Positions 36,461 to 47,263 of a DNA stretch of 64,000 nucleotides are shown here, piece after piece. The notes below the pieces were generated by a model. The model saw nothing but the letters and a program-made list of their open reading frames with translations. It did no database searches and had not been told where the DNA came from. The position numbers and the translations under genes are program-made. Each line of letters begins with the position of its first letter. The first letter of the stretch is position 1. This stretch comes from Ferrimonas balearica (GTDB taxonomy: Bacteria > Pseudomonadota > Gammaproteobacteria > Enterobacterales > Shewanellaceae), in contig NZ_JAHVHW010000007.1 of assembly GCF_019802055.1 (NCBI RefSeq), positions 1,327,403 to 1,391,402 of the forward strand, in the 5' to 3' direction.

Positions 36461-36799
36461 ATGACTCTGCTGTTCCTCACCCTGTTTCTGGCTCTGATTA
36501 TGGTCAGTGGCCACCTGGTGGCCCTGCCCCTTTACTTGGCAATGAGTCTGCTTACGCTTCTTGCGTTCGGACTGGATAAACGCCGTGCTCTAACCGGCGG
36601 TTACCGCCTGCCGGAACGCTTTCTGCACTCCCTGGAACTGCTGGGAGGCTGGCCCGGCGCCCTTATTGGTGCACGCCAGTTCCGCCACAAAACCCAGAAA
36701 CGAAACTACTTGTGGACGCTGTTTGCCATCGCGGGCATCCACTACCTCGTTTGGGCAGCCCTCGCCTGGTTGGCACTGGTTGAGCGCTCAGCCCTATAA
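36461..36799 (+). CDS. DUF1294 family small membrane protein
   Basis: A 112-aa protein with an N-terminal pair of membrane helices (about residues 1-40), the conserved DUF1294 core FGLDKRRAL...RLPERFLHSLELLGGWPGALIGARQFRHKTQK, and a C-terminal helix. The start at ATG 36461 is chosen because the upstream frame is inside gloA. DUF1294 domains often sit behind cold-shock domains; here there is none. Function unknown. Confidence 0.82.
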   Translation: MTLLFLTLFLALIMVSGHLVALPLYLAMSLLTLLAFGLDKRRALTGGYRLPERFLHSLELLGGWPGALIGARQFRHKTQKRNYLWTLFAIAGIHYLVWAALAWLALVERSAL

Positions 36800-36802
36800 C
36801 TA

Positions 36803-36831
36803 AAAACGCCAGCCCAAAGGCTGGCGTTTTC
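36803..36831. terminator. Bidirectional terminator between DUF1294 gene and ruvB
   Basis: Perfect 10-bp stem AACGCCAGCC-CAAA-GGCTGGCGTT flanked by A and T runs. Confidence 0.92.
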
Positions 36832-36833
36832 TT

Positions 36834-37841
36834 TTAATCGGCTCGACTCAAGCCAAAATGCTGGTAGGCCCTGTCGGAAGCGATTCGGCCCCGGGGCGTC
36901 CGCTGCAGGAATCCCTGCTGGATCAGGAAGGGCTCCAACACGTCCTCGATGGTTTCACGCTCCTCACCAATCGCGGCTGCCAGGTTTTCCAACCCCACCG
37001 GACCACCGGCAAATTTGTCGATGATGGTCGTCAGCAGCTTACGATCCAGGTAATCAAAGCCCTCTTTGTCCACATCAAGCAGATCCAGCGCTTTGGCTGC
37101 CACTTCAGCGGTGATCACCCCGTCAAACTTCACCTCGGCAAAGTCCCGCACCCGGCGCAACAGCCGGTTGGCGATCCGGGGCGTGCCTCGGCTGCGGCGG
37201 GCAATCTCTACAGCGCCTTCCGTTTCCATACTCAAACCCAGCACTTCCGCACTGCGCTGTACGATGTGGGTCAGGTCTTTGACGTTATAGAACTCGAGAC
37301 GCAGAGGGATACCGAAACGGGCGCGTAATGGTGAGGTCAAAGCCCCGGCTCGGGTGGTCGCCCCAATAAGGGTAAAGGGGGGCAGATCGAGCTTGATGGA
37401 GCGTGCTGCCGGCCCCTCACCAATCATGATATCCAGCTGATAGTCCTCCATCGCCGGATACAGCACCTCTTCAACCACCGGGCTGAGTCGGTGGATCTCA
37501 TCGATAAAGAGCACATCGTTGGGTTCCAGGTTGGTGAGCAGCGCAGCCAGGTCTCCCGCCTTCTCCAGAACCGGACCGGAGGTGGATTTGATGTTCACCC
37601 CCATCTCGTTGGCGACGATATTGGCCAAGGTGGTCTTACCGAGGCCCGGAGGGCCGAAAATCAGCAGGTGATCCAGCGCTTCACCTCGGTTACGGGCCGC
37701 CTGAATGAACACCTCAAGCTGGGCTTTGGCTTCATCCTGGCCGGTGTAGTCGGTCAGCATCTTCGGGCGCATGGCCCGATCGATCACCTCTTCATCCCGG
37801 CTGGCAACCGGAGCAGCAACCAGACGATCCGCTTCAATCAT
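36834..37841 (-). CDS. ruvB: Holliday junction branch-migration ATPase RuvB
   Basis: The hexameric AAA+ motor of RuvAB. The 335-aa protein has Walker [16 protein letters not shown] (about residue 62), Walker [12 protein letters not shown], sensor 1 IGATTRAG, and the C-terminal winged helix [10 protein letters not shown]. It is downstream of ruvA with a 10-nt gap; the pair is under a LexA box. Confidence 0.97.
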   Translation of the reverse strand: MIEADRLVAAPVASRDEEVIDRAMRPKMLTDYTGQDEAKAQLEVFIQAARNRGEALDHLLIFGPPGLGKTTLANIVANEMGVNIKSTSGPVLEKAGDLAALLTNLEPNDVLFIDEIHRLSPVVEEVLYPAMEDYQLDIMIGEGPAARSIKLDLPPFTLIGATTRAGALTSPLRARFGIPLRLEFYNVKDLTHIVQRSAEVLGLSMETEGAVEIARRSRGTPRIANRLLRRVRDFAEVKFDGVITAEVAAKALDLLDVDKEGFDYLDRKLLTTIIDKFAGGPVGLENLAAAIGEERETIEDVLEPFLIQQGFLQRTPRGRIASDRAYQHFGLSRAD

Positions 37842-37851
37842 GGTTCACTCC

Positions 37852-38481
37852 TTACAGCATCGCTTTCAGCGCATCGCGGATGAGCTGTTCGGAGGTCATC
37901 CCCGGGGCCGCCACTTTGGCCACCACTTTGCTGGCTGCGGGGGCCTTGTATCCCAAAGCCACCAGCGCCGCGATAGCGTCCTCTTCCGGATCCGGAGCGG
38001 TCACCAGGGTATTCTCAATCGGGTTTACGCCCGCCAGGCGGTCGGCGTAGGGGGTCAGCAGCGGGCCACCAAAATTCTTCAGGCGGTCACGCATCTCCAC
38101 AACCAGTCGCTCTGCGGTCTTTTTGCCGACGCCGGGCAGTTTGGTTAATCCGGTGATGTTTTCCGCCTGCACGGCATCCACAAACTGCTCTGCGGACATG
38201 CCGGAGAGGATCCCCAGTGCCATCTTGGGGCCAACGCCGTTGGTCTTAATCAACTCCCGAAACAGCGCACGCTCCTCTTTTGAGGCGAAGCCGTACAGCA
38301 ACTGGGCATCTTCACGCACCACGAAGTGGGTGAAGATAACGGCTTCCACGCCAAGTTCCGGCAACTGGTAGAAACTGGTCATGGGCAACTGCACTTCGTA
38401 TCCCACACCACCACACTCCAGCACCACTTCCGGTGCGGCTTTCTCTACCAGTACTCCACGAAGGCGTCCAATCACGGCCAT
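37852..38481 (-). CDS. ruvA: Holliday junction DNA helicase subunit RuvA
   Basis: Tetramer that binds the four-way junction and loads RuvB (209 aa). It has an N-terminal OB domain ([15 protein letters not shown]), central helix-hairpin-helix motifs ([14 protein letters not shown] and [18 protein letters not shown]), a flexible linker, and domain III that contacts RuvB. First gene of the SOS-controlled ruvAB operon. Confidence 0.97.
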   Translation of the reverse strand: MAVIGRLRGVLVEKAAPEVVLECGGVGYEVQLPMTSFYQLPELGVEAVIFTHFVVREDAQLLYGFASKEERALFRELIKTNGVGPKMALGILSGMSAEQFVDAVQAENITGLTKLPGVGKKTAERLVVEMRDRLKNFGGPLLTPYADRLAGVNPIENTLVTAPDPEEDAIAALVALGYKAPAASKVVAKVAAPGMTSEQLIRDALKAML

Positions 38482-38531
38482 GCTCCCCTTGAATAGGTGT
38501 TCTCGACGGTTCGAGACTCCGACAGCAAAAC

Positions 38532-38551
38532 CACTGTCGATATTTACAGTA
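38532..38551 (-). promoter_or_regulatory. LexA (SOS) box upstream of ruvAB
   Basis: CACTGTCGATATTTACAGTA: perfect CTGT-N8-ACAG core with TA/CA flanks, close to the gammaproteobacterial LexA consensus. It lies 51-70 nt upstream of ruvA. SOS control of ruvAB is established in E. coli. Confidence 0.85.
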
Positions 38552-38601
38552 TTTGGCAGATAGTAACGGATTTACCTGAGGTCGTCATCTGGCGCGGCAA
38601 C

Positions 38602-38628
38602 AAAAAAGCAGGCCGAAGCCCGCTTTTT
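38602..38628. terminator. Terminator after ruvC
   Basis: AAAAAGC/GCTTTTT arms with inner GGC-CGAA-GCC. T-rich on the minus strand, 12 nt past the ruvC stop. Confidence 0.75.
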
Positions 38629-38640
38629 CTTCCACCAAAA

Positions 38641-39162
38641 TCAGCGATAACGCCCGCCTACCCGACTGGTGGCCTTGCCCGCCATCGCCACTAATCCCCG
38701 TTGCATGTTGGCGTGGGTGATCGCGATAGCCAGCGCGTCGGCAGCATCCGCCTGCGGGGTGCCGGGCAGCTTCAGCAGATGCTTTACCATATGCTGCACC
38801 TGTTCCTTCTTCGCACCGCCAGTGCCGACAACGGCCTGCTTAATCTGGGTTGGGCTGTACTCTGCAACGGTCAAACCGCCGTTCAGCGCCGCTACGATGG
38901 CGGAACCCCGCGCCTGACCCAGCTTAAGCGCCGAATCGGCATTACGGCCCATAAAGACCCTTTCGATCGCCAACTCCTCGGGCTCAAACTGTTTGATCAG
39001 TTCGGAGACTCCATCGTAGATGATCTTCAAACGTGCGGGCAGTTCCCCCTCTGGCAGGCGGATGCATCCGCTGCCCAGGTACTGATACTGGCGTCCACAG
39101 AACCGAATCACACCGTAACCCGTTAGGCGCGAGCCGGGGTCGATACCCAAAATGACGGTCAC
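38641..39162 (-). CDS. ruvC: Holliday junction resolvase RuvC
   Basis: The endonuclease that resolves Holliday junctions. The 173-aa RNase H-fold protein has the acidic residues in [25 protein letters not shown] and [13 protein letters not shown]. Here it is separated from ruvAB by its own terminator and placed 4 nt after yebC. Confidence 0.97.
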   Translation of the reverse strand: MTVILGIDPGSRLTGYGVIRFCGRQYQYLGSGCIRLPEGELPARLKIIYDGVSELIKQFEPEELAIERVFMGRNADSALKLGQARGSAIVAALNGGLTVAEYSPTQIKQAVVGTGGAKKEQVQHMVKHLLKLPGTPQADAADALAIAITHANMQRGLVAMAGKATSRVGGRYR

Positions 39163-39166
39163 AGAG

Positions 39167-39913
39167 TCAGCCCAGCTGCGCCATTACGTCGTCGGAGATA
39201 TCGCCATTGTGGTACACCTCCTGAACGTCATCGTTGTCTTCCAGCACGTCGATAAGACGCAGAAACTTCTCGGCGGTCTCCAGGTCCAGCTCCGCCTTGG
39301 TGGAGGGCACCATGGTCACTTCCGCGTTATCTGAGGTCAGTCCGGCGGCATCCAGCGCATCCTTCACCGCGCCAAAGGTCTCCGGCGTGGTAAAGACGTC
39401 AATGGCGCCATCCTCTGCAGTTTCCACATCTTCGGCGCCCGCTTCCAAAGCGGCATTCATCACCGCTTCCTCATCGGTGCCGGGAGCATAGGAGATCACG
39501 CCCTGCTTGGTGAACAGGTATGCCACAGAGCCGTCAGTGCCCAGGTTGCCGCCCGCCTTGGTAAAAGCGTGGCGAACCCCGGATACGGTGCGGTTGCGGT
39601 TATCGGTCATGGTTTCGACCATCACGGCCGTACCACCGGGGCCGTACCCTTCATAGATGATGGTTTCCAGCTCCTGCCCATCCAGTTCACCGGCACCCCG
39701 TTTGACCGCGCGGTCGACGGTGTCTCGGGTCATGTTGTTGGACAGGGCTTTATCGATGGCAGCACGCAGGCGGGGATTGGAATCGGGATCGGAGCCACCT
39801 TCACGGGCCGCGACGGTCAGTTCGCGAATCAGCTTGGTGAAGATCTTGCCCCGCTTGGCGTCCTGTGCCGCTTTGCGGTGTTTAATGTTGGCCCATTTAC
39901 TGTGACCTGCCAT
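39167..39913 (-). CDS. yebC: YebC/PmpR-family protein (TACO1-like)
   Basis: A 248-aa protein starting [22 protein letters not shown], with the family blocks [20 protein letters not shown] and [19 protein letters not shown]. Family members have been described as transcription regulators and more recently as translation factors that help ribosomes at polyproline stalls. It is upstream of ruvC, as usual. Confidence 0.95.
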   Translation of the reverse strand: MAGHSKWANIKHRKAAQDAKRGKIFTKLIRELTVAAREGGSDPDSNPRLRAAIDKALSNNMTRDTVDRAVKRGAGELDGQELETIIYEGYGPGGTAVMVETMTDNRNRTVSGVRHAFTKAGGNLGTDGSVAYLFTKQGVISYAPGTDEEAVMNAALEAGAEDVETAEDGAIDVFTTPETFGAVKDALDAAGLTSDNAEVTMVPSTKAELDLETAEKFLRLIDVLEDNDDVQEVYHNGDISDDVMAQLG

Positions 39914-39934
39914 ATCGACTCTCCCTCAAAACAA

Positions 39935-39960
39935 TACCGCCCGGGCAGAACCGGGCGGTA
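39935..39960 (-). terminator. Stem-loop between aspS and yebC
   Basis: Perfect 10-bp stem TACCGCCCGG/CCGGGCGGTA with a 6-nt loop. On the minus strand it is followed by TTGTTTT. Probable terminator or attenuator of aspS. Confidence 0.7.
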
Positions 39961-39970
39961 GTCATCTTAC

Positions 39971-41737
39971 TTATTCGGCCTTCTCAGCCGGAATGTGCTG
40001 AATTCCCAGCTCCAACAACTGCTCGGCATTGGCCAGGCCTGGCGCGCTGGTCAGCGGACAGGCTGCAGTGGTGGTTTTCGGGAAGGCCATCACCTCACGG
40101 ATGGACTCGGCACCCACCATCAGCATCACCAGACGATCCAGGCCAAAGGCCAGACCGGCGTGCGGCGGAGTGCCGTACTTCAGGGCGTCCAGCAGGAAGC
40201 CAAACTTCTCTTTCGCTTCCTGGTCATCGATGCCCAGTACACGGAAGGCCGCGGACTGCATCTCGGCACGGTGGATACGGACAGAACCGCCGCCCACTTC
40301 CACACCGTTCAGCACCATGTCGTAAGCGTTGGACAGCGCGCCGTCCGGGTTCGCTTCCAGCTCTTCCGGAGTCATATCACGCGGTGCAGTGAAGGGGTGG
40401 TGCAGCGCGTAGTAGCGGCCATCGGCCTTCTCGAACATCGGGAAGTCCACAACCCACAGCGGCGCCCAACCTTCAGCCACCAGGCCAAAGTCTTCACCAG
40501 CTTTCAGACGCAGCGCGCCCATGGCATCCGCCACAACCTTGGCATCGTCGGCACCGAACAGCACGATGTCGTTCGCTTCAGCACCGGTGCGCTCAACGAT
40601 GGTGTTGACGATCTCGTCAGACAGGAACTTGGCTACCGGAGACTGTACGCCTTCAATGCCTTTACCGGTCTCGTTGATCTTCATCCACGCCAGACCTTTG
40701 GCACCGTAGATGCCAACGAACTTGGTGTAATCGTCGATCTGCTTGCGGGACAGGGACGCGCCACCCGGGATACGCAGTGCCGCAACACGGCCTTCCGGAT
40801 CGTTCGCCGGGCCGGAGAACACTTTGAACTCGACGTCGGTCAGCAGGTCGGCCACGTCAGTCAGTTCCATCGGGTTACGCAGATCCGGCTTGTCGGAGCC
40901 GTAACGACGCATCGCCTCTTCGTAGCTCATGTGCGGGAATTCGGGCAGATCGACGTTCATCATCTTCTTAAAGATGGTGCGGATCATCGCCTCGGTGACC
41001 GCCATCACCTCTTCGGCGCTCATAAAGGAGGTTTCGATATCGATCTGAGTGAACTCCGGCTGACGGTCAGCACGCAGGTCCTCGTCACGGAAACACTTTA
41101 CGATCTGGTAGTAGCGGTCCATGCCGGACATCATCAGCAGCTGTTTGAACAGCTGCGGAGACTGCGGCAGCGCAAAGAACTGGCCTTTGTGGGTGCGGCT
41201 CGGCACCAGGTAGTCACGGGCGCCTTCCGGAGTCGCGGCGGTCAGGATGGGGGTTTCCACATCCATAAAGCCCTGGTCGTCCAGGAAGCGACGCACTTCA
41301 GAAGTGAAGCGGGCGCGGAACTTCAGCTTTTCGCTCATCTCAGGACGACGCAGGTCCAGGTAGCGATACTTGAGGCGCTGCTCTTCAGACACATCGGTGT
41401 TGAAATCGATCGGCAGTGGCTCTGCCTTGTTGATGATGGTCAGTTCACGACCCAGCACCTCAATGGCGCCGGTGGCCATATTGGCGTTTACCTGGCTTTC
41501 GGGACGTCCGCGTACCAGACCTTTGACCTGAACGCAGAACTCACCACGCAGACTGGATGCGGTTTCGAACACCTCCGGGAGATCCGGATCGTACACGACC
41601 TGTACAATCCCTTCGCGATCACGCAGGTCGAGGAAAATCACTCCACCCAGGTCACGACGACGGTTAACCCAACCGACCAGAGTAACTTCTTGTCCGATAA
41701 GTGTTTCGGTAACGTGTCCGCAGTAATGGCTGCGCAT
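39971..41737 (-). CDS. aspS: Aspartyl-tRNA synthetase
   Basis: Charges tRNA-Asp (588 aa, bacterial type). It has an N-terminal OB anticodon domain ([11 protein letters not shown]...[15 protein letters not shown]), class II motif 2 ([18 protein letters not shown]), the bacterial GAD insertion, and motif 3 [13 protein letters not shown]. Monocistronic or ahead of yebC-ruvC with the stem-loop between. Confidence 0.97.
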   Translation of the reverse strand: MRSHYCGHVTETLIGQEVTLVGWVNRRRDLGGVIFLDLRDREGIVQVVYDPDLPEVFETASSLRGEFCVQVKGLVRGRPESQVNANMATGAIEVLGRELTIINKAEPLPIDFNTDVSEEQRLKYRYLDLRRPEMSEKLKFRARFTSEVRRFLDDQGFMDVETPILTAATPEGARDYLVPSRTHKGQFFALPQSPQLFKQLLMMSGMDRYYQIVKCFRDEDLRADRQPEFTQIDIETSFMSAEEVMAVTEAMIRTIFKKMMNVDLPEFPHMSYEEAMRRYGSDKPDLRNPMELTDVADLLTDVEFKVFSGPANDPEGRVAALRIPGGASLSRKQIDDYTKFVGIYGAKGLAWMKINETGKGIEGVQSPVAKFLSDEIVNTIVERTGAEANDIVLFGADDAKVVADAMGALRLKAGEDFGLVAEGWAPLWVVDFPMFEKADGRYYALHHPFTAPRDMTPEELEANPDGALSNAYDMVLNGVEVGGGSVRIHRAEMQSAAFRVLGIDDQEAKEKFGFLLDALKYGTPPHAGLAFGLDRLVMLMVGAESIREVMAFPKTTTAACPLTSAPGLANAEQLLELGIQHIPAEKAE

Positions 41738-41877
41738 CGACAGCTCCTGTATTCAATGCTGGTGAGGGGGGCGTATCAGGCCCCCGTCAGGGAAAAAGGG
41801 CAAAGGCGGCATTATAGAGAAAAGTTGAAACAAGCAGAAGGCCAAAGACCCGGTCATTACGGACTGTTGCTCAATGT

Positions 41878-44550
41878 TCAGGCAACTTGGTAGCCGCCCC
41901 CGCCCTGCCCCTTCACAAACCGCAGTTGTCGATCCGCGGCCTGAAGCAAACCCACTGCGTCAGCACCATGCTGGGGGAACACCGCAACACCGATACTGGC
42001 ACTCACCGAAACCTCGGTTCCGTCCAGATCTATCGGCTGATCCAGCTCCATCATCAGCACCTCGGCCACATGTCTGGCAGCGGCCACGCTTTTCACCTGA
42101 TTCAGAATCACCACAAACTGATCGCCTCGCAGCCTCGCCAGCGTGTCGGAACGCCGCAGTCCGGTGCGCCAGCGCTGCACCACCTTGTTCAGCAGCAGGT
42201 CGCCCTTATCCCAGCCCAATCGTCGGTTCAAGGCGCCGAAACCGTCAAGATCCAACAGCAGAACGGCCATCTGTCGATGCTCCCGGGCATGAACCAACAA
42301 TGCCTGACCCAATCGGTCGTCCAGCATACTCCTTCCCGGCAAGCCGGTGACAGGATCAATCCCGTCGATACGCTGATGTTGTTGTTCCAGCTCCCGACGC
42401 TGAATCTGCTCCCAGCGCCAACGGCGATAGATCAGGATAAAACCGAGTGCCAGCACTGGAATCACGGTAACGGAAATCCAGAACAGGACCCCAACCATCC
42501 CTCTCATCATCGACGGCTCCCCTTGGCTTCGGGGCTCACCGGACCGGCTCACAGAGTGTACGGCCTGATTAAGATAGGGCTGCCAGGCTGCCTCCTCCTC
42601 CGGCAACGAGAGATAGATCCCCAGTCGAGGGGGATCCACTAACGTCGAGACAAAGAGTGAAGGATGGCTTATCCCCCAATGCTGCCATTGTGCTTTTGGT
42701 AACAACAGCACTTGCCCTGATTCCAACGCACTGACTGCGGCCGCCCGGTTTCGTACCGTCCTGAAGGCGTTGAATGGATAATGGCGCTTAAGCCAAAGTG
42801 ACTCCGGGCTTCTGTCCAACACGACCAGAGGCAGAGATTGCATGGCCAGGGAAACCCCTTCAGGCAAGGGCGTTTCGCTGACCAGTACGTAGTTCAGCCA
42901 GAGTATCGGATGCGCCCATGGCGAGAGTGGGTTCGATTCCCCCTCGATGGCTAGGCTGACCGGTACCGGTCTGTCTCCTGATTCGGGAGGCTGTTCGGTT
43001 AGCATGGTGACCCCGAGTACCCGTCCCAACTGGCTGAGCATCCTTTCCACATCCAGAGAGGACCATGCCCACTGTGGCAGAGTCGAGCGCTCCACCAGCC
43101 AGGGGCGGGGATCAGAGATCAGGGGGCGAGCCACGCCCCCAACCAGTGAAGTATCTGAAGAGAGCGTCCAATACTGGGTCAGCGCCAACACCTGCTTCGG
43201 TGGCAGTTCAGCAAACCCGCGTTTCACCCTTTCTGTGAGCGCGTTGTCACCGATTGCAACGAGGACATTAAGGGGAATTGCAGGGGTAGCCAGGGTGAGC
43301 GCTTCCAGCGTGTCATCCAGAACCGGAACCACCGCTTCAGGCAGCAACACGCCGTCGACCTTGTGATCTGCCAACATGGACAACAGATCTGAAGGCTGAT
43401 CGGAACTGAACCGGGTAATCTGTTGCGGCCTATTGGACAGCCAGGTCTCATAGCCAGCATTCGTGTAGTAACCCAGCGCCAGCTCGGGTCGCGCCAGCAG
43501 TTCCTCATTCTGCCCTTTACGGACAATCAGCACCGTGGGTACCTGATACAGCTCGTACGCTTTTTCCAGGCCCAGTTTGCCCACTTCGGCAGCAACGTGT
43601 CCGGCGAACAGGTCCAGTTCCCCCTTGCGCAGCGCTGATAACCCGGCGGGGCCCAGACCAGCAGTGACGAACTGAACCGGCACGCCAGTTTGAGCGGACC
43701 AGGCGCGCCACAGGTCCACCAGCAGCCCGGTAGCCCGGCCGCCCTTTCCGTTATACATCAGTGGCGGCATATCGGCGGTGACCCCCACCTTTAGGGGTGC
43801 CTGAGGGTTGGTCTGGCCAAGCCAGCGTCGGGCCAGCACTTCGCGGACACCCGCGCCGATCTGATTCAGATCCTGATTTATCTGCTCAATACGCTCTGCC
43901 TGCTCCGGTAGCGTGGCGGCACTGACTTCAATGGTGGCCAATGGCAAGCGGCGATGGGCCGGAAACTGACGGGAGATGCGATGCTGTTGCTCCGAATGCT
44001 GGAGGTAACCATCCAGGTTGGCGAAAGCCATCACTTCGCCATTCAACGCCGCTGTCAGCAACGCCTCGCGGGAGGGAAAGCGCACCAACGCCGCGGAGGG
44101 CAGCCGATTGGTCAGCAACTCCTCGTGAACGGATTGGGCCACCACACCGATGCGATACGGGGCCAGATTGGCCAGTTCGGTCATCCGTGGCAGGTCGCGG
44201 TGGATGAAGATTTGAAGAGGAACGGTCAACAGCGGTTCTGAGAGCGCAAACCGTGCTTCCCTTTTGGCACTTCGGGCCACGCCAGCGTGAAGGTCTACTC
44301 GACCCTCTGACAGGGCGACGATGCTGTCGGGCCAACTCATCAATTCGAAGGTCACAGGCTGACCGTTCTGTTCCGACCAACGCCGCCAAAAGTCCACCAG
44401 ATAACCGGCAGGCTCATTCTGACTGTTGCGGTATTGGTAGGGGTAACTGTCTTGCGACACGGCAATTCGCATCGGAGCGGTTTGCGCCTGCCCATCCGGG
44501 GCGACGGCAAAAAGTAAGGCTAAAAACAGCCAAAAGGCGACTCGGATCAC
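41878..44550 (-). CDS. Large periplasmic solute-sensing GGDEF protein with degenerate signature
   Basis: An 890-aa inner-membrane signalling protein. A signal peptide (1-23) is followed by one SBP_bac_3-like module (about 27-245), a second (about 250-465), and a third, more divergent one (about 490-690). Then come one membrane helix (about 705-727), a short coiled segment and a C-terminal GGDEF domain (about 740-885). The GGDEF domain keeps DPVTGLPGR, LLLDLDGFGALN and GDLLL. The signature reads RGDQF (about 807) instead of GGDEF, changing the first Gly and the Glu. No EAL domain. Diguanylate cyclase activity is doubtful. Monocistronic. Confidence 0.88.
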   Translation of the reverse strand: MIRVAFWLFLALLFAVAPDGQAQTAPMRIAVSQDSYPYQYRNSQNEPAGYLVDFWRRWSEQNGQPVTFELMSWPDSIVALSEGRVDLHAGVARSAKREARFALSEPLLTVPLQIFIHRDLPRMTELANLAPYRIGVVAQSVHEELLTNRLPSAALVRFPSREALLTAALNGEVMAFANLDGYLQHSEQQHRISRQFPAHRRLPLATIEVSAATLPEQAERIEQINQDLNQIGAGVREVLARRWLGQTNPQAPLKVGVTADMPPLMYNGKGGRATGLLVDLWRAWSAQTGVPVQFVTAGLGPAGLSALRKGELDLFAGHVAAEVGKLGLEKAYELYQVPTVLIVRKGQNEELLARPELALGYYTNAGYETWLSNRPQQITRFSSDQPSDLLSMLADHKVDGVLLPEAVVPVLDDTLEALTLATPAIPLNVLVAIGDNALTERVKRGFAELPPKQVLALTQYWTLSSDTSLVGGVARPLISDPRPWLVERSTLPQWAWSSLDVERMLSQLGRVLGVTMLTEQPPESGDRPVPVSLAIEGESNPLSPWAHPILWLNYVLVSETPLPEGVSLAMQSLPLVVLDRSPESLWLKRHYPFNAFRTVRNRAAAVSALESGQVLLLPKAQWQHWGISHPSLFVSTLVDPPRLGIYLSLPEEEAAWQPYLNQAVHSVSRSGEPRSQGEPSMMRGMVGVLFWISVTVIPVLALGFILIYRRWRWEQIQRRELEQQHQRIDGIDPVTGLPGRSMLDDRLGQALLVHAREHRQMAVLLLDLDGFGALNRRLGWDKGDLLLNKVVQRWRTGLRRSDTLARLRGDQFVVILNQVKSVAAARHVAEVLMMELDQPIDLDGTEVSVSASIGVAVFPQHGADAVGLLQAADRQLRFVKGQGGGGYQVA

Positions 44551-44720
44551 GGCAATTCCTTGTGAACTTCCTCAGCGGCAAATCAGTGACTTCCTGTCAC
44601 TGGCGATATCTTGCCCAGGTTGGATCTATATTAACCGCCTTATCGGTTCTGTCTACGGTCTAGGTTGCTGCCCTTCGCCCCGCACCGCTACAATATTTTT
44701 TGTTCATTCAGGAAGCTATC

Positions 44721-45452
44721 ATGACCTCCGAACAAGACCGTATTTTCTCCAAGCCACTGGTGAAAGTGGCTGATTTCCGATTCGACGATAAAGTCGCGTC
44801 GGTCTTCCCCGATATGATCTCCCGCTCCATTCCCGGTTACGGGCAGATCCTGCATACCCTCGGCGAGATCGCTGAGCGTCGCGCACAGCCCCAAACCCGG
44901 GTCTACGACCTGGGCTGTTCGCTAGGTGCGGCCACCACCTCCATACGGCGCGCTCTTGGCGAGCGTGACGTTGAGATCGTTGCCATCGATAACTCCGAGG
45001 CGATGGTCAAGCGTGCCCGCGAGCATCTGGACGCCTTTGTCAGCCCGATCCCGGTAGAACTGGTGTGCGCCGACATTCGGGATGTGGCGATTGAGAACGC
45101 CTCGATGGTGGTACTGAATTTCACCCTGCAGTTTCTGTCACCGGATGACCGTGATGCCTTAATGGCTAAGATCTACCAGGGCTTGGTGCCTGGTGGCGTA
45201 CTGGTGGTGTCGGAGAAGCTGGTGTTTGATCAACCGAATCTCCACGAGTTGCTGGATGACCTGCATCTCGACTTCAAGCGCGCCAATGGCTACTCCGAAC
45301 TGGAGATCAGTCAGAAACGTAACGCGCTTGAAAATGTCATGCGCCCTGACACCACTGAGCGACATATGGCCCGCTTTAAAGCCGCCGGCTTTTCCGAAGC
45401 TGGTTTGTGGTTCCAGTGTTTTAACTTCGCCTCCATGGTGGCCATCAAGTAA
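44721..45452 (+). CDS. cmoA: Carboxy-S-adenosyl-L-methionine synthase CmoA
   Basis: Makes carboxy-SAM from SAM and prephenate for tRNA wobble modification. The 243-aa Rossmann methyltransferase-fold protein has [18 protein letters not shown] and [22 protein letters not shown]. The ATG at 44721 is preferred; the frame opens seven codons upstream. The stop overlaps the cmoB start by one base (TAATG). Confidence 0.96.
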   Translation: MTSEQDRIFSKPLVKVADFRFDDKVASVFPDMISRSIPGYGQILHTLGEIAERRAQPQTRVYDLGCSLGAATTSIRRALGERDVEIVAIDNSEAMVKRAREHLDAFVSPIPVELVCADIRDVAIENASMVVLNFTLQFLSPDDRDALMAKIYQGLVPGGVLVVSEKLVFDQPNLHELLDDLHLDFKRANGYSELEISQKRNALENVMRPDTTERHMARFKAAGFSEAGLWFQCFNFASMVAIK

Positions 45453-46432
45453 TGGATTTCAGTCGTTTCTATCAGCGCATCGCCGGCAGCAAGCTCAGTC
45501 ACTGGCTTGAGACCGCCCCTGCACAGCTCTCGGCCTGGCGCCGCTACCATCGCAATGGTCAGTTCCCCAAGTGGGAGAAGGTGATCGCCAAGTTGCCTGA
45601 CCGCACTCCGACGGTTCGGGAGATCGAGCACGAAGTGCGCATCGGTGCCGCCGATGAACTGCCCGGCGGCGATGTCAGCAAGATCCATAATCTGCTTCGC
45701 TGCCTGCACCCCTGGCGCAAAGGGCCGTTCCACCTTTATGACATCCATATCGATACCGAATGGCGCAGCGATTGGAAGTGGGACCGACTCAAGCCCCACA
45801 TCTCGCCGTTGAAACACCGCACAGTGCTCGACGTCGGTTGTGGCAGTGGTTACCACATGTGGCGAATGCTTGGCGACGGCGCCGACCTGGTGATCGGTAT
45901 CGATCCGTCAGACCTGTTCCTGGCCCAGTTTGAAGCGGTCAGAAAGCTCTACGGCGGCCATGAAGATATCCATCTTCTGCCCCTCGGCATTCAGGATTTG
46001 CCGGCGCTGCATGCCTTTGACACCGTTTTTTCCATGGGAGTGCTTTATCATCGGCGTTCCCCCATCGACCACCTGATTCAGCTTCAGGACCAACTTAACG
46101 ACGGCGGTGAGTTGATCCTGGAAACTCTGGTAATCGATGGCGACGAAAATCAGGTACTTGTACCCAGTGATCGTTATGGAAAGATGAACAATGTCTGGTA
46201 CATTCCCTCATCAAAAGCCTTGATGCTCTGGATGCGGAAGTGCGGTTTTGAAAATGTGCGTCTGGTGGATGAGGCGATCACGAGCACCGACGAACAACGC
46301 CGCACTGAATGGATGACCAACGAATCCCTCGCCGACTACCTGGATCCTAACGATCCAAGCCGTACCATCGAGGGTTACCCGGCGCCCAAACGCGCCATCA
46401 TCATCGCCAATAAAGCCCAAAAAACCGGATAA
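45452..46432 (+). CDS. cmoB: tRNA U34 carboxymethyltransferase CmoB
   Basis: Uses carboxy-SAM to convert 5-hydroxyuridine-34 to cmo5U in tRNA. The 326-aa protein has the methyltransferase motif [36 protein letters not shown] and the C-terminal [21 protein letters not shown]. Only 10 nt separate it from the lipoprotein protease gene, so the envelope locus downstream is probably transcribed with cmoAB. Confidence 0.96.
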   Translation: MDFSRFYQRIAGSKLSHWLETAPAQLSAWRRYHRNGQFPKWEKVIAKLPDRTPTVREIEHEVRIGAADELPGGDVSKIHNLLRCLHPWRKGPFHLYDIHIDTEWRSDWKWDRLKPHISPLKHRTVLDVGCGSGYHMWRMLGDGADLVIGIDPSDLFLAQFEAVRKLYGGHEDIHLLPLGIQDLPALHAFDTVFSMGVLYHRRSPIDHLIQLQDQLNDGGELILETLVIDGDENQVLVPSDRYGKMNNVWYIPSSKALMLWMRKCGFENVRLVDEAITSTDEQRRTEWMTNESLADYLDPNDPSRTIEGYPAPKRAIIIANKAQKTG

Positions 46433-46442
46433 GGAAGAGAAG

Positions 46443-47252
46443 ATGAAGCAAGCCCGTTCACTGGCCCTGGTTTTCACCGCATTGCTGGCCACCGGCTGCG
46501 CCCAGCAGCAGGCGGCACCGCCGGCGACCGAGCAGCAGTTGACCAACGCCATGGCCACCCAGCTTGCTCAGATCGAAACGATGCTGGTCAAACGCTGCGA
46601 CTCCGAAGTGGCAGCCACCACCGAGTACCAGGCGCAGGTACTGACTGAGCTAAACGGCATGAACGTGGGCTTGCTGGCTCTCGCCGAAAAGGCCACCGTT
46701 CCGCAGGTGACCTGTCCGGAACTGCCTGCCGATCCGCTGAACCTGGGCGATAAGTTTGTTCTTGGTGAAGTAGAGCGGGTTTATATCCAGGAAGTGGGCC
46801 AGGCATTTGACGCCCGGGTTGATACCGGGGCGGTAACCTCCTCCATCAGCGCCACCAACATCCGTCTGTTCGAACGCAACGGTGAACAGTGGGTCCGCTT
46901 CGATATCCCCAACAGCGAGATCGCGCCAACGGAACAGGCCACCGAGCCGAAAGAGCCCGCTACCGCCGAGGAGAGCAAAGCCGCAGCTCCCGCCATCACC
47001 GTGGAAGCCCGTGTGGCTCGATTCGTCAACATCAAGAAGGCGTCCAGCGAAGAGCCGCAGCGCCGCCCGGTGATCCGCACTCGGGTACGCCTGGGTGATT
47101 ACGTTACCGAGACAGAGATGAATCTGACCGACCGCAGCCATATGGAATACCCGGTGCTGCTCGGACGGAAATTCTTCAAGGATATCGCCGTGGTTGATGT
47201 CAGCCGCAAATACATTCACTCCGGAGATGGCAGCCAGTCTGCTGCGGAATAA
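46443..47252 (+). CDS. Lipoprotein with retropepsin-like 'ATP-dependent zinc protease' domain
   Basis: A 269-aa probable lipoprotein (signal ending LLATGC-A, Cys at about 20). A helical spacer follows, then the Pfam 'Zn_protease' (RimB-like) aspartyl-protease fold at about residues 105-265. Its candidate active site is VDTGAVTSSISA (Asp127) and later motifs are YPVLLGRKFFKDIAVVDVSRKYIHS. An Ala/Glu/Pro insertion (about 160-185) splits the domain. Despite the family name the DTGA motif is that of aspartyl proteases. First of four tightly packed envelope genes; 11 nt before the next start. Confidence 0.85.
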   Translation: MKQARSLALVFTALLATGCAQQQAAPPATEQQLTNAMATQLAQIETMLVKRCDSEVAATTEYQAQVLTELNGMNVGLLALAEKATVPQVTCPELPADPLNLGDKFVLGEVERVYIQEVGQAFDARVDTGAVTSSISATNIRLFERNGEQWVRFDIPNSEIAPTEQATEPKEPATAEESKAAAPAITVEARVARFVNIKKASSEEPQRRPVIRTRVRLGDYVTETEMNLTDRSHMEYPVLLGRKFFKDIAVVDVSRKYIHSGDGSQSAAE

Positions 47253-47263
47253 GGACTTTGCCC

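Noticed and set aside
39995-41893. 632-codon open frame on the plus strand
   Set aside because: Fully antisense to aspS, which has all class II synthetase motifs. The translation is His/Gln/Arg-rich, as usual for shadows of GC-rich genes.
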